A stretch of 64,000 bases of DNA, from contig JARGFM010000005.1 in the NCBI GenBank assembly GCA_029210725.1, forward strand, positions 25,805 through 89,804, read 5' to 3'. Positions 24,216 to 34,141 of the stretch are shown here, piece by piece (within the stretch, counting starts at the first letter, position 1; each line of letters begins with the position of its first letter). The notes under the pieces were generated by a model. The model did no database searches, had not been told where the DNA came from, and was given only the letters and a program-made list of their open reading frames with translations. This DNA comes from Bacteroidales bacterium. Lineage in GTDB: Bacteria; Bacteroidota; Bacteroidia; Bacteroidales; GCA-2748055. Both the position numbers and the translations under genes were made by a program.

Positions 24216-25136
24216 TTATTTTCCGAACAGTGAAAAATGAACATAATCCTGCGGATTTTCATTCAGATCGTTCACCAGGCTGTCCAGGTTACTAAGAAGA
24301 TTTTGAAGCTGAGTGTATATGCTGTCTGAGTAAATAAGTTTGCCTGCGGAACCCTCACCGGAATTCAACTGATTCATCAGCTGTGTAAAGGCGCCGGACG
24401 CTGCTATTAATTCTTCGGCGATCCTGTCAATGCCGGCTCTGTCCAGGGAGGCAGCGATGGAGTTAAGGTGCCCCGTCATTGAATCAATCTCCTCTTCCTG
24501 AGATTCAAGCATGGAGGTAAAACTCTCCAGGTTTTGAAAGCTTTCGTACAGCGGTCCGCCCTGCTTCAGAGAACGGGAAAGGGATGCCGATATCCCGGCA
24601 AGGTGGCGGAGGGTTTCGGCCGGATCCTCTGTTTTCAAAAGCCCGTCAAGTTTTAAGACCACGCTGTCAAGGGATTCTGCGAGCCCTCCGATCTGCTCGA
24701 CGACGGGCAGGATCTGGTCGGTGACGGAGGAAAACATATTCTCTTCAGTTAAAGACTGGATGGTATCCTGGTGCTGAAGCCGGTCCCCTTGTCCGGATGC
24801 CTCCAGGCGGATGGCCTTGCTGCCCAGGAGATCCGCACTGTAGAGGATGGCGGTGGAACCTCTCCGGACAGGGTAGCGTTTCTCGATATGCAATTTTACA
24901 TGGATGGGGGGCTTCACGCCCGGCAGAAGATCAATGGCATCTATAAACCCGATTTTCACTCCGTTCATCAGCACAGGTGCGGAGGACTCGATGCCACCTG
25001 AATCCTCAAAAAATGCATGCAGGGTATAGGTGCTGTTAAGTATATTCCTGCCTTTCAGGTAGTTAATGCCCCAGATTAAGACAATCAGAGTTGCTAGACC
25101 GATGATGCCGACTTTGGCTTCACTGCTGATTTTCAT
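24216..25136 (-). CDS. MlaD/MCE-family lipid transport protein
   Basis: 306 residues. One N-terminal membrane anchor (about 9-25, VGIIGLATLIVLIWGIN) is followed by an MCE domain (about 36-115, with PVLMNGVKIGFID) and a helical C-terminal region (about 135-290), with many short Leu/Ser-rich helices. MCE proteins bind lipids at the inner membrane and carry them across the periplasm with MlaFE-type ABC transporters; no such ATPase or permease gene adjoins here. The gene overlaps the amidase gene by 17 bases, so both are one transcriptional unit with coupled translation. Confidence 0.9.
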   Translation of the reverse strand: MKISSEAKVGIIGLATLIVLIWGINYLKGRNILNSTYTLHAFFEDSGGIESSAPVLMNGVKIGFIDAIDLLPGVKPPIHVKLHIEKRYPVRRGSTAILYSADLLGSKAIRLEASGQGDRLQHQDTIQSLTEENMFSSVTDQILPVVEQIGGLAESLDSVVLKLDGLLKTEDPAETLRHLAGISASLSRSLKQGGPLYESFQNLESFTSMLESQEEEIDSMTGHLNSIAASLDRAGIDRIAEELIAASGAFTQLMNQLNSGEGSAGKLIYSDSIYTQLQNLLSNLDSLVNDLNENPQDYVHFSLFGK

Positions 25137-26289
25137 ATGATTGATTTATTTCCTCCAGGGCAACGCTGAGCGGAACGATCTTCCCGCCCTTCGATGCCAC
25201 AACAAAAGCGTCTGGATAATCAGATTTTATTGCAGTACATCTCTCCAGGGCCGCGTGGTAACTGGACTCTCTGCCCACCAGGTATTTGAACCACCTGCCA
25301 TCCTCGATCACCATGACCCTATCGTAGCCCTTAAAGGATGACGGTTCTGCGGCAATTTTGTTCTTGGAAGAAGCCAGTTGAACGCTAAAAATGATCCTGT
25401 CCGCCACAGGGGCAAGCTCTTTGTTTTCTTCAGGGCTAAGCTTACCGCCGGCAGGTTTATCTCCCACGACCACGGTAAGATTGCTCCGGCGGTCAATAAG
25501 CTCTTTGTAGTTTTTAAATCCCCGGTAGATGGCAGAGGCAATAATCTCCTGCCCATATGGGGTAAGCAGGTATTTTTCCTCTTCAAGATTGGAAATAAAA
25601 CCGGTCTCCACCAAAACACCCGGCATAGAAGTCTGCGCGAGCACCAGAAGACCCTGCTCCCTGACACCCAGATCATTTCTCTGCGCACGCTCCCTGAACT
25701 GGTCCTGCACAAAATCGCCGAACTCGATACTCTGTTTAAAATAGGTCTTTTGCATCAGGGAAAACATAATATAGGATTCGGCCGATTTGGGGTCAAAGTC
25801 TTCATAAACCGTTTCATAATCCTCCTCCAGCAGGATGACGGAGTTCTCTCTGACCGCCACTTCAAAATTTTCATCTGCACGGTGCTGACCAAGGACCAGG
25901 GTGAGGGTTCCATGCGCCGTGGTCCGGCTGTGCGCGTTTACATGGATGGACAGAAAGAGATCCGCTTTGGCTTTGTTAGCAATTTCGGCCCGCTGCTGCA
26001 GCTCAACAAATACATCTGATTTCCGGGTATAGATCACTTTGACATCCGGAATATTCTCTTCGATATAGGAACCTACTTTCAGGGCAATGGCAAGGGCAAT
26101 GTCTTTTTCCTTGCCCCGCTTGCCAACCGCACCGGGGTCTTTTCCGCCATGCCCTGCATCAATCACAATGGTCCGGATTCCCTTGGGCGGATCCTTCCCT
26201 GGATCTCTCCCTGTGGATGGGATAGAAATAAGCGCTAAAAATGTTGATACAAGAAACGTATGAAATAGCCGTTTTATATATATTGGCAT
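25120..26289 (-). CDS. N-acetylmuramoyl-L-alanine amidase (Amidase_3) with C-terminal extension
   Basis: 389 residues from the ATG at 26289. A GTG at 26307 gives six more residues, but a -7 box (TATTTTTG, 26307-26314) overlaps that codon, so the later ATG is preferred. A signal peptide (about 1-25) is followed by the zinc amidase domain (about 36-260). Metal ligands are in IDAGHGGKDPG (His) and a downstream Glu; SIHVNAH supplies the second His and ETGFISN the catalytic Glu. The last 90 residues (ADRIIFSVQLASSKNKI onward) look like a SPOR-type peptidoglycan-binding fold. The enzyme removes peptide stems from glycan strands, mainly at division. It is coupled to the MlaD-like gene. Confidence 0.9.
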   Translation of the reverse strand: MPIYIKRLFHTFLVSTFLALISIPSTGRDPGKDPPKGIRTIVIDAGHGGKDPGAVGKRGKEKDIALAIALKVGSYIEENIPDVKVIYTRKSDVFVELQQRAEIANKAKADLFLSIHVNAHSRTTAHGTLTLVLGQHRADENFEVAVRENSVILLEEDYETVYEDFDPKSAESYIMFSLMQKTYFKQSIEFGDFVQDQFRERAQRNDLGVREQGLLVLAQTSMPGVLVETGFISNLEEEKYLLTPYGQEIIASAIYRGFKNYKELIDRRSNLTVVVGDKPAGGKLSPEENKELAPVADRIIFSVQLASSKNKIAAEPSSFKGYDRVMVIEDGRWFKYLVGRESSYHAALERCTAIKSDYPDAFVVASKGGKIVPLSVALEEINQSYENQQ

Positions 26290-26297
26290 TACCTTTG
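26290..26297 (+). promoter_or_regulatory. -7 promoter box of lptD
   Basis: TACCTTTG matches TAnnTTTG. Transcription would start near 26304, giving a leader of about 25 bases before the TTG start at 26329. The box abuts the ATG of the divergent amidase gene. Confidence 0.5.
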
Positions 26298-26306
26298 CGT
26301 TTATCA

Positions 26307-26314
26307 CAAAAATA
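26307..26314 (-). promoter_or_regulatory. -7 promoter box of the amidase-mlaD unit
   Basis: TATTTTTG on the minus strand matches TAnnTTTG. Transcription would start near 26300, about 10 bases before the ATG at 26289, and excludes the GTG at 26307 as start codon. It faces the lptD -7 box only 9 bases away. Confidence 0.45.
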
Positions 26315-26328
26315 TAAGTTTATCCATA

Positions 26329-29058
26329 TTGCTTTACGATCGGTCTAAGATATTTTTCATCATCTTACTAACTCTGTTGTCTTGCCCTGTATTGCATGCT
26401 CAGCAGGCCGATACTGTTGTAGCGGCAGCTCATCCGGCTCTGGATTCTTTTTTCGAGGCCATATCGGATAGCATGGTGATGGCCGATTCTCTTCGCTCCG
26501 ACACACTGACTATCCCTCCCTCAGGCGGGGGAGATGTGGAATCGGAAGTGGTGTACGATGCCAATGACTCTCTTATATTTTGGCTGGACGATGGAATGGT
26601 GGAGCTTTACGGAGGGGCGATTATCACCTATGAAGACATCACCCTGGAGGCTGACTATATCCGCTATGAGATGGACCTGAACCTGGTCATTGCAAACGGA
26701 TTGCCCGATAGCGCGGGAAATATGGCGGGAAATCCGGTCTTTACGGATGCAAACAATTCATTTGAATCCAAGAACCTGAGATATAATTTTAAAACTCAGA
26801 AAGGCTATATCGAAGAGGTGATCACCCAGCAGGAGGGAGGTTACCTGCATGCGGAGCAGACCAAGAAACAGAATAACGGGCATGTGCACCTGAAGGACGG
26901 GAAATATACCACCTGCGATCTGGACCACCCCCATTTCTATATCGCCCTGACCAAGGCGATCAGTATGCCGGGAGATAAGATAGTTTTCGGACCTGCCTAC
27001 ATTGTCCTGGCCGATGTGCCGCTTCCCATCGGACTTCCCTTTGGTTTTTTTCCAAATTCAACTACCAAAACTTCGGGAATCCTGATTCCCAAATACGGGG
27101 AGGAAGCCAGGCGGGGTTTTTTCCTCCGGGAAGGAGGCTACTATTTTGCCATGAACGATTATATGGACCTGCGTGTAACCGGAGATATCTATACCAACGG
27201 TACCTGGGGGGTGCGGGTCGGAAGTAATTATAAATGGAACTATCGTTTCGGGGGAAATCTGAATGTGCGCTATTTTAAGAATGTGAACGGATATAAGAAT
27301 ATTGAAGATACTTATACAGTAAGCAGGGATTATGCCATTGGCTGGAGCCATAGCCAGGACTCCAGGGCTAATCCCAACAGTTCGTTCAGGGCCAGTGTAA
27401 ACTTATCCAGCTCCTCCTACGATCAGAACCATACCAGGAATATCAACAGTGTGATGAGAAACACCAAGCAGTCCAGTATCTCCTACACAAAATCATGGCC
27501 CAACAGCCCCTTTAATATGAGTGCTTCCCTGAACCACTCGCAGAACAGCAATAATAAATCGGTTAGTCTGACTCTGCCTAAGGTCTCCTTCAACATGGCC
27601 AGGATCAATCCTTTCAAACGTAAATCGGGAGTGGGTCCCAAACGTTTTTATGAGGATATACAGTTGAGTTATACCAGTCTGCTGGAGAACCGGATTTCCA
27701 CTACGGATACTCTGCTGTTCACCAGCCAGGTGTGGGATGATATGAAAAACGGATACAATCACAGCATTCCCCTGAGTTTAAGTATCAAACCATTCCGGAA
27801 AACGCCCATGCTGCAGAGTTTTGCCATTACCCCTTCCCTGAATTACAATGGGATGCTCTATACCAAGCAGACCCGGAAATATCTCAGCTATGAAGATGAG
27901 TATGATGAACTGGGGAACATCACCGGCTACAGCACTACTATTATTAAGGACACCATCAGTAAGATATCTTATGCCCACTCCCTCTTTCCCAGTATTGGTT
28001 CGGGCATCTCCCCCAAGATTTACGGCATGTATACTTTTAAGGGAAAGGGCAGGCTGGAGCAGATCAGGCATGTGATGACCCCAACGGCCGGCTTCTCCTA
28101 TGTGCCCGATATGGGTAACTTCCAACCCGACTACTACCGAACCCTGGTGGATGAAGAGAGCGGGGATACCGTTGCAATTTACTCTATTTACGAAGACGGG
28201 ATCTATGGAACCCCCTCCACCAGGGGAGCATCCGGTTCGCTTAATTTTTCCCTGCGTAACAATCTGGAGGCAAAGATGCGCTCCAAAAACGACACCATTG
28301 ATGAACTGGAGAAGGTGAAATTGCTCGATAACCTGAGTTTAAGCACCAGCCTGAATCTCTTTCATACAGACACACTGACGCCCGCATGGACCCCGATCAA
28401 TTTCAACGGAAGCACCAAATTATTTGATAATAAACTGAACTTTACTTTCCGGGGAGTACTGGATCCCTTCGGATATGATACCGCAACCAACAGAAGTCGC
28501 ACCGCAGAAACCTGGTTTTCCCAGACAGGCAAACCGCTTCGCCTTACCGCAGTCAGTATGTCGACAGGTTTTACACTCAAATCAAAGAAGGAGAAGAACG
28601 GCACCAAGCCGGGACAGGAGGATCTGGACGGCCAGTCACAGCTTAACAGCCGGGGTATGGATGGAGAAGACCCCCTGGGAACCTATGATCCCAATGTGGA
28701 GGAGTTTTACGGCGACTATGTGGATTTTGATATTCCCTGGTCGCTCCGGGTGGACTATAGTTTCAGTTATTCCAAAAAACTGGATGAGAGCAAGATTATT
28801 CAGACGCTGAGGACTTCCGGCGATTTCAGTCTTTCACCCAACTGGAAAATCGGATTTAATACTGGCTATGATCTGAACACGAAACAATTCACGACCACCA
28901 ACCTGAGTATTTACCGGGATCTGCATTGCTGGGAGATGCGCATCTCGGTGGTTCCCTTTGGAAACTACAAATCCTACAATTTCCAGATCAATGCCAAGTC
29001 GGCTATTCTGTCTGATCTGAAATGGAACAAAAGAAAATCCTGGGTGGATAATTTCTGA
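26329..29058 (+). CDS. lptD: LPS-assembly outer membrane protein LptD
   Basis: 909 residues. A signal peptide (about 6-24, IFFIILLTLLSCPVLHA) is followed by an OstA/LptA-like jellyroll region (about 65-215, with YGGAIITYEDITLEADYIRY) and a long C-terminal beta-barrel (about 240-905) with many alternating aromatic strands. LptD with LptE inserts lipopolysaccharide into the outer leaflet. The start is TTG at 26329: a stop codon lies just upstream in frame (26314) and the first in-frame ATG would remove the signal peptide. The gene is alone on plus, divergent from the amidase with only 39 bases between starts. Confidence 0.88.
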   Translation: MLYDRSKIFFIILLTLLSCPVLHAQQADTVVAAAHPALDSFFEAISDSMVMADSLRSDTLTIPPSGGGDVESEVVYDANDSLIFWLDDGMVELYGGAIITYEDITLEADYIRYEMDLNLVIANGLPDSAGNMAGNPVFTDANNSFESKNLRYNFKTQKGYIEEVITQQEGGYLHAEQTKKQNNGHVHLKDGKYTTCDLDHPHFYIALTKAISMPGDKIVFGPAYIVLADVPLPIGLPFGFFPNSTTKTSGILIPKYGEEARRGFFLREGGYYFAMNDYMDLRVTGDIYTNGTWGVRVGSNYKWNYRFGGNLNVRYFKNVNGYKNIEDTYTVSRDYAIGWSHSQDSRANPNSSFRASVNLSSSSYDQNHTRNINSVMRNTKQSSISYTKSWPNSPFNMSASLNHSQNSNNKSVSLTLPKVSFNMARINPFKRKSGVGPKRFYEDIQLSYTSLLENRISTTDTLLFTSQVWDDMKNGYNHSIPLSLSIKPFRKTPMLQSFAITPSLNYNGMLYTKQTRKYLSYEDEYDELGNITGYSTTIIKDTISKISYAHSLFPSIGSGISPKIYGMYTFKGKGRLEQIRHVMTPTAGFSYVPDMGNFQPDYYRTLVDEESGDTVAIYSIYEDGIYGTPSTRGASGSLNFSLRNNLEAKMRSKNDTIDELEKVKLLDNLSLSTSLNLFHTDTLTPAWTPINFNGSTKLFDNKLNFTFRGVLDPFGYDTATNRSRTAETWFSQTGKPLRLTAVSMSTGFTLKSKKEKNGTKPGQEDLDGQSQLNSRGMDGEDPLGTYDPNVEEFYGDYVDFDIPWSLRVDYSFSYSKKLDESKIIQTLRTSGDFSLSPNWKIGFNTGYDLNTKQFTTTNLSIYRDLHCWEMRISVVPFGNYKSYNFQINAKSAILSDLKWNKRKSWVDNF

Positions 29059-29062
29059 GACT

Positions 29063-29096
29063 AAAAAAAAACCGCCCGGATCATCCGGACGGTTTC
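29063..29096 (-). terminator. Intrinsic terminator of the rpsF-rpsR-rplI operon
   Basis: AAACCGTCCGG and CCGGGCGGTTT (minus strand, about 29071-29096) form a GC-rich stem with a short loop, followed by a run of T (29063-29070). It lies about 30 bases beyond the rplI stop codon and just past the lptD stop, and can also slow transcription from lptD. Confidence 0.85.
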
Positions 29097-29125
29097 ATAT
29101 GGATAAATGGATAAGAGGGTAAATT

Positions 29126-29572
29126 CTATTCGGAAACGATTTCAAAAGGAATATCCACCAGCACCTCTTTATGGAGTTTGACGGTGGCTGAGTAGCTTCC
29201 GATCTCTTTGATCAGATCATCTTTGATGGAAATGTTCTTGCGTTCCACTTCGAATCCTTTTTCTATCAGGGCTTCGGCTATCTGGATGGTATTTACAGAA
29301 CCAAAGATTTTTCCCTTGGTGCTGGTTTTGGCACCAATGGTCAGACTCACTTTCTTCAGTTCTTCGGCCAGTTTCATAGCGGCCTCTTTCAGTTGCTCTT
29401 CTTTGTGAGCACGTTGCCGGAGAATCTCCTCATGGACCTTTTTGTTCTGTGCCGTGGCATTGATGGCATAGCCTTTCGGAATCAGGTAATTCCTGGCATA
29501 TCCATCCTTCACCATAACAATGTCGTCCTTATGTCCCAGATTGGGCATGTCCTGTTTTAAGATCACATTCAT
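29126..29572 (-). CDS. rplI: 50S ribosomal protein L9
   Basis: 148 residues, standard for L9. The N-terminal RNA-binding domain holds MNVILKQDMPNLGHKDDIV and VKDGYARNYLIPKGYA, then the long connecting helix (about 45-75) and the C-terminal domain. L9 binds 23S rRNA near the L1 stalk and helps keep frame. It is the last gene of rpsF-rpsR-rplI, 14 bases after rpsR, and followed by an intrinsic terminator. Confidence 0.98.
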   Translation of the reverse strand: MNVILKQDMPNLGHKDDIVMVKDGYARNYLIPKGYAINATAQNKKVHEEILRQRAHKEEQLKEAAMKLAEELKKVSLTIGAKTSTKGKIFGSVNTIQIAEALIEKGFEVERKNISIKDDLIKEIGSYSATVKLHKEVLVDIPFEIVSE

Positions 29573-29586
29573 TTTTCTTCCTCCTT

Positions 29587-29856
29587 TTACTTTAGCATGT
29601 CAGTTACATAAGGAAGCAGGGCCAGATGACGCGCACGCTTGATAGCCACTGCAATTTTTCTCTGAAACTTAAGCGAAGTACCTGTCAGGCGCCTCGGAAG
29701 AATTTTCCCCTGTTCGTTCAGGAATTTCTTCAGGAATTCGGGATCTTTATAGTCGATATACTTAATCCGGTTTTTTCTGAACCTGCAATACTTTTTTTTC
29801 TTAATCTCTACCGTAGGCGGAGTTAAATATCTGATTTCTGAATTATCCTGTGCCAT
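29587..29856 (-). CDS. rpsR: 30S ribosomal protein S18
   Basis: 89 residues. The signature [20 protein letters not shown] and [20 protein letters not shown] identify S18, which pairs with S6 on the 30S platform. Its start overlaps the rpsF stop by one base, so the two subunit partners are translationally coupled. Confidence 0.98.
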   Translation of the reverse strand: MAQDNSEIRYLTPPTVEIKKKKYCRFRKNRIKYIDYKDPEFLKKFLNEQGKILPRRLTGTSLKFQRKIAVAIKRARHLALLPYVTDMLK

Positions 29857-30212
29857 TATTCGTTCTCCTGTTTTTGTTCTTCTGATTTTCTTGCTCTTTT
29901 CTTCTCTGCATAAGCAACCGCATATTTCTCCATTTTCATGGTCAGAAAGCGAATGATTCGCTCATCCCTGCGGTACTCAATTTCCAGTTTCGCGATCAGG
30001 CTGGGTTCTGCCCTGAACTCGATCAGATGGTAAAACCCGGTGGATTTCTTTTGAATGGGGTAGGCCAGCTTCTTCAGCCCCCAGTCTTCTTCATAAACGA
30101 TTTCACCTTTGCTGTCGGTGATAATCTTCTTGAATTTTGCAACCGCTTCCTTCATCTGGCTTTCAGACAAAACGGGAGTAGCAATGAAAACGGTTTCGTA
30201 TTGATTCAACAT
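29856..30212 (-). CDS. rpsF: 30S ribosomal protein S6
   Basis: 118 residues from the ATG at 30212 ([15 protein letters not shown]), the normal S6 start. A longer open frame back to 30341 would add 43 residues not found in S6 and would cross the promoter, so it is rejected. The core ends with [17 protein letters not shown] and a short charged tail ([16 protein letters not shown]). S6 binds 16S rRNA together with S18. First gene of the operon, with a full promoter at 30245-30276. Confidence 0.97.
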   Translation of the reverse strand: MLNQYETVFIATPVLSESQMKEAVAKFKKIITDSKGEIVYEEDWGLKKLAYPIQKKSTGFYHLIEFRAEPSLIAKLEIEYRRDERIIRFLTMKMEKYAVAYAEKKRARKSEEQKQENE

Positions 30213-30244
30213 ATATAAATATTTAGTTAATAAAAAATCGACTG

Positions 30245-30276
30245 CAAAAGTAGCAAGTTTTTGAATAAGAGCCAAA
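30245..30276 (-). promoter_or_regulatory. Promoter of the rpsF-rpsR-rplI operon
   Basis: On the minus strand TTTG (30273-30276 complement), 20 bases, then TACTTTTG (30245-30252 complement). This is the complete Bacteroidota consensus, about 33 bases before the S6 ATG. It supports the shorter S6 start. Confidence 0.8.
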
Positions 30277-30367
30277 AAAAGACCGTTTCTTTTCAATTTG
30301 CTTTCCCTGATCTCTGTTTCGGTCATTTTGACCTTCGACATTATAGAGTAGTTTGTTATCTTAGCAG

Positions 30368-32116
30368 ATGCAAATGGAGAAGTTTATTGTTTCGGCCAGA
30401 AAGTACAGGCCTGCAAGTTTTGATGATGTGGTGGGTCAGCCCTCTATCACAGGAACGCTCAGGAATTCTGTAATCAATGAGCACCTGGGTCATGCCTATC
30501 TTTTCAGCGGTCCGCGCGGGGTAGGAAAGACAACCTGCGCCCGGATTTTTGCCAAAACCATTAACTGCGGAAATATTTCTGAGCGAGGTGAAGCGTGCAA
30601 CCAGTGTGAATCGTGCATCTCCTTTAATGAGAATCGTTCCTACAGCATTCATGAACTGGATGCAGCTTCCAATAATTCGGTGGATGATATCAGGAACCTG
30701 ACAGAGCAGGTGCGGATCCCACCACAAATTGGTCACTATAGTATCTATATCATTGATGAGGTACACATGCTTTCCCAGTCTGCATTTAATGCTTTTCTGA
30801 AAACGCTGGAAGAACCCCCTGCCCATGCTATTTTTGTTCTGGCCACCACGGAAAAGCATAAGATTATTCCGACCATCCTCTCGCGCTGCCAAATCTTCGA
30901 TTTTAACCGGATCAGGGTCGAAGATGCGGTGGATTACCTGAAGCAGATTGCCGATAAAGAAGGTCTGGAGTACGAGGAGGATGCCCTGCATGTGATTGCC
31001 CAAAAGGCAGATGGTGCCATGCGGGATGCACTCTCCATCTTTGACCAGGTTGTTAGTTTTTCCAGGGGGAGAATCACCTACCAGGATGTGATCAGTAATC
31101 TGAACATTCTGGATTCTGAGTACTTTTTCAAACTCACCTTTTTCCTGATTGATGGTGATGTGGCATCGGCCATGCTCTTGTTCAATGAAATTCTTACCAA
31201 GGGCTTCGATGCCCGGAATTTTATCAATGGATATGCAGCACACCTGAGGGATCTGATGGTATGCAAGAATCCGGAGACTGTCCAGCTGCTGGAAGTTGGT
31301 GCCGGGATCAGGGAGAAATTCCTGACCCAATCCGAACAGGTCTCCTTATCTTTTCTTTATGAGGGACTGGAAATATGCAACCAGGCCGATATCCAGTTCA
31401 GAAGCAGCAGGAACCAGCGGCTGACTATTGAACTGGCACTGGTTAAGCTGGCCAACCTTTCCGGGGTTTCAAAAAAAAAAATAGTCACTGAAACTAAGCA
31501 GGAACCGAAACCTGCGCCTGAACCTGAAGTAAAGGAAGCCCCTGCACCTGAAGTAAAAGAGGCCCCTGCACCTCCTGATGCCCTGTCTGAGAATGGGATC
31601 AGCTCGATGGTCAGAACTTCAGGCATCTCCATTAAGGACAGCCTGAGGGGCTGGTCGCCAGGTTACCTGAAGTCGGAAAATGCAGATCAGGAAGCTGTTT
31701 CTGCTGAAACTGACGGGCAGGATTCAGGAACGGAGGAGCGTGCAAAAGAGGCGGATCCGGAAACCATCATACAGGCATGGAACGATTATGCCACCTCCAT
31801 CCAGAAAAGCAAACCCCGTATATACAGCACCCTGATCCATCACAAACCCATTGTCAGTGGAGGAAGCACGGTCATGGTGCTGCTGAACAGTGAGGCACAG
31901 CGGGATCATTTTGTAAAGAAGATCAGGTCAGAACTGGTGAAGCATATTCAGAAAACCACCGGTCTCCAGTCCCTGGATATTATTACTGAAGTGTCTGAAA
32001 ACGAGGAAAATGGAAAAAAAATCTACACCGAACAGGATAAGATGGAATTTCTGCTTCAGAAAAACTCTGAACTGGCTAAGCTGAAATCCCGGTTTAATCT
32101 GGATTTTGACGATTGA
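30368..32116 (+). CDS. dnaX: DNA polymerase III subunit gamma/tau
   Basis: 582 residues. AAA+ clamp-loader domain with [15 protein letters not shown], Walker [13 protein letters not shown] (about 45-55), a four-cysteine zinc site (NCGN to CNQCESC) and [10 protein letters not shown]; the helical collar follows to about 370. A Pro/Glu linker (about 380-405) contains two copies of EVKEAPAP. The C-terminal region (about 460-582) is a tau-like domain. The protein loads the sliding clamp and links polymerase to helicase. No internal frameshift signal was identified. ATG at 30368 follows the divergent rpsF promoter region. Confidence 0.96.
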   Translation: MQMEKFIVSARKYRPASFDDVVGQPSITGTLRNSVINEHLGHAYLFSGPRGVGKTTCARIFAKTINCGNISERGEACNQCESCISFNENRSYSIHELDAASNNSVDDIRNLTEQVRIPPQIGHYSIYIIDEVHMLSQSAFNAFLKTLEEPPAHAIFVLATTEKHKIIPTILSRCQIFDFNRIRVEDAVDYLKQIADKEGLEYEEDALHVIAQKADGAMRDALSIFDQVVSFSRGRITYQDVISNLNILDSEYFFKLTFFLIDGDVASAMLLFNEILTKGFDARNFINGYAAHLRDLMVCKNPETVQLLEVGAGIREKFLTQSEQVSLSFLYEGLEICNQADIQFRSSRNQRLTIELALVKLANLSGVSKKKIVTETKQEPKPAPEPEVKEAPAPEVKEAPAPPDALSENGISSMVRTSGISIKDSLRGWSPGYLKSENADQEAVSAETDGQDSGTEERAKEADPETIIQAWNDYATSIQKSKPRIYSTLIHHKPIVSGGSTVMVLLNSEAQRDHFVKKIRSELVKHIQKTTGLQSLDIITEVSENEENGKKIYTEQDKMEFLLQKNSELAKLKSRFNLDFDD

Positions 32117-32167
32117 ACATTAAAAAATATCAGTTGTAATTAATAACATAAACCATAACATAGAATC

Positions 32168-33439
32168 ATGACCGGAGAAAAGATCAACAAGCAAATGGGG
32201 AAAATTACAGTACCCGATTTTCCAATTGTTCCATTTATTGAAGGAGATGGTACCGGGCCCGATATCTGGGCTGCATCTGTCCGGGTACTGGATGCTGCCG
32301 TCGAAAAGGCATACCAGGGCAAAAAAAAGATCATATGGAAAGAGGTTTATGCCGGTGAAAAGGCATACAACAAGACCGGTAAATGGCTGCCGGAAGAGAC
32401 CCTGGATATCATACACGAGCACCTGGTGGCCATCAAGGGACCCCTGACAACTCCGGTTGGCGGGGGCATCAGGTCACTGAATGTGGCATTAAGGCAGATA
32501 CTTGATCTTTATGTATGCCTTCGGCCGGTCAAGTATTACAAAGGAGTCCCTTCTCCGGTAAAAAAGCCGGAGACCACGGATATGGTCATATTTCGCGAGA
32601 ACTCAGAAGATATCTATGCCGGCATTGAGTGGATGACCGGAACCCCGGAAGGGGAAAAAATCAAGAAATTCCTTTTGGATGAGATGGGTGTGTCCACCAT
32701 GCGCTTCCCTGAAAGTACCTCCATTGGCATCAAACCCATTTCAAAAGAGGGAACCTACCGGCTGGTCAGGGCTGCCATCCAGTATGCGGTCCGCAAGAAG
32801 CAGCCATCTGTAACTTTGGTGCATAAAGGGAATATCATGAAGTTTACTGAAGGCCAGTTCAAGCAGTGGGGATATGAGCTGGCTGAAGAGGAATTTGGCG
32901 ACCTGGTATTTACCTGGAACCAGTACGACAGAATCGCCGCGAAAGAAGGTAAAGCGGAGGCAGATAAGGCACAGGATAATGCCCTTAAGAATGGAAAAAT
33001 TTTAATCAAGGACGTGATAGCCGATGCCTTCCTGCAACAGATACTTACCCGGCCGGCCGAATACTCTGTCATAGCCACTATGAACCTGAATGGCGACTAT
33101 ATTTCTGATGCCCTGGCTGCTATTGTGGGGGGCATAGGGATCGCACCAGGCGCCAATATAAATTATGAGACCGGTCATGCTATTTTTGAGGCTACACATG
33201 GAACCGCACCCAAATATGCCGGACTGGATAAGGTGAATCCCGGATCAGTTATTCTTTCCGGGGTGATGATGCTGCAATACATGGGATGGGATGAAGCGGC
33301 CGATTTGATTGTAAAGGGATTGCAGGAAGCCATTATGAAGAAGAAAGTTACCTATGACTTTGCCAGGCTGATGGACGACCCTACTGAATTGAAGTGTTCA
33401 GAATTTAGCTCAGCCATTATTGAGAATATGCAGGTTTAA
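32168..33439 (+). CDS. icd: NADP-dependent isocitrate dehydrogenase
   Basis: 423 residues of the E. coli-type homodimeric family. Early motif [13 protein letters not shown], substrate loop [13 protein letters not shown] (with the serine that is phosphorylated in E. coli), [14 protein letters not shown], and the cofactor region GTAPKYAG near residue 340. It oxidises isocitrate to 2-oxoglutarate and CO2 in the TCA cycle and supplies NADPH. It stands 51 bases after dnaX and 55 before ferritin, with no terminator in between that I can see. Confidence 0.96.
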   Translation: MTGEKINKQMGKITVPDFPIVPFIEGDGTGPDIWAASVRVLDAAVEKAYQGKKKIIWKEVYAGEKAYNKTGKWLPEETLDIIHEHLVAIKGPLTTPVGGGIRSLNVALRQILDLYVCLRPVKYYKGVPSPVKKPETTDMVIFRENSEDIYAGIEWMTGTPEGEKIKKFLLDEMGVSTMRFPESTSIGIKPISKEGTYRLVRAAIQYAVRKKQPSVTLVHKGNIMKFTEGQFKQWGYELAEEEFGDLVFTWNQYDRIAAKEGKAEADKAQDNALKNGKILIKDVIADAFLQQILTRPAEYSVIATMNLNGDYISDALAAIVGGIGIAPGANINYETGHAIFEATHGTAPKYAGLDKVNPGSVILSGVMMLQYMGWDEAADLIVKGLQEAIMKKKVTYDFARLMDDPTELKCSEFSSAIIENMQV

Positions 33440-33494
33440 AATGTACGCTTCGCCGAAGGGATACAAATAAATAATTAACTTAATAAGCTACAAT

Positions 33495-34001
33495 ATGTTA
33501 ACAAAAAAAGTTGAAGAGATCCTGAATCAGCAGATTCAAAAGGAAGACTATTCGTCACAACTCTATCTCTCCATGGCTTCATGGGCCGAAAACAAAGGAT
33601 TTGAAGGAGTCTCAAACTGGCTTTACGCCCAGTCTGAAGAAGAGCGTGCCCATATGCTTAAACTGGTCAGATATGTAAATGAACGGGATGGCGTTGCGGT
33701 AATTCCGGGCATGGAAACTCCCCCCGTCGATTTTGGAGATATCTTTGGTATGTTTAACGAAGTGTTGAAACACGAAAGGTATATCTCGGAGTCTATCAAT
33801 GAGATCGTGGGTGTTTGCATGAAGGAGAATGATTATACGACCCAGAACTGGATCCAGTGGTTCGTAAACGAGCAAATCGAGGAGGAGGCTTCGGTAAGGG
33901 CAATTATCGATAAACTGAATCTTGTGGGTAAGAACAACCTTTATATGTTCGACCGCGATATCATGTCCATGCGCGGTGCTGAAGAGGCCCCGGCAGAATA
34001 A
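33495..34001 (+). CDS. Ferritin
   Basis: 168 residues in the four-helix bundle pattern of bacterial non-haem ferritin. Ferroxidase ligands are visible in QIQKEDYSSQLYLSMASWAE (split; Glu17 and neighbours), SEEERAHM (Glu and His) and NEQIEEEASVRAI. It oxidises Fe(II) and stores Fe(III) in a 24-mer shell in the cytoplasm. It is followed by a 140-base gap with the secA promoter. Confidence 0.95.
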   Translation: MLTKKVEEILNQQIQKEDYSSQLYLSMASWAENKGFEGVSNWLYAQSEEERAHMLKLVRYVNERDGVAVIPGMETPPVDFGDIFGMFNEVLKHERYISESINEIVGVCMKENDYTTQNWIQWFVNEQIEEEASVRAIIDKLNLVGKNNLYMFDRDIMSMRGAEEAPAE

Positions 34002-34088
34002 TATTTACTGTATTTCTTTCTTTCTGACAATATAGCCGCTTTTTAATATTGGTATACTATTTGAAACTAGTGGACCAATAAAAAAGGG

Positions 34089-34096
34089 TAAATTTG
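34089..34096 (+). promoter_or_regulatory. -7 promoter box of secA
   Basis: TAAATTTG matches TAnnTTTG and lies 46 bases before the secA ATG. A TTTG occurs 25 bases upstream, longer than the preferred 19-21 spacing. Confidence 0.45.
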
Positions 34097-34141
34097 TCCT
34101 TTCACTATAATTGGTATAAATCAAGATAATCACATCGGATC

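Noticed and set aside
30213..30341. Longer start for rpsF
   Set aside because: The extension crosses a full promoter and has no match to S6; ATG at 30212 gives the standard protein.
30356..31330. 324-codon open frame on minus inside dnaX
   Set aside because: Antisense to the AAA+ domain of dnaX, whose motifs are intact; no protein family recognised.
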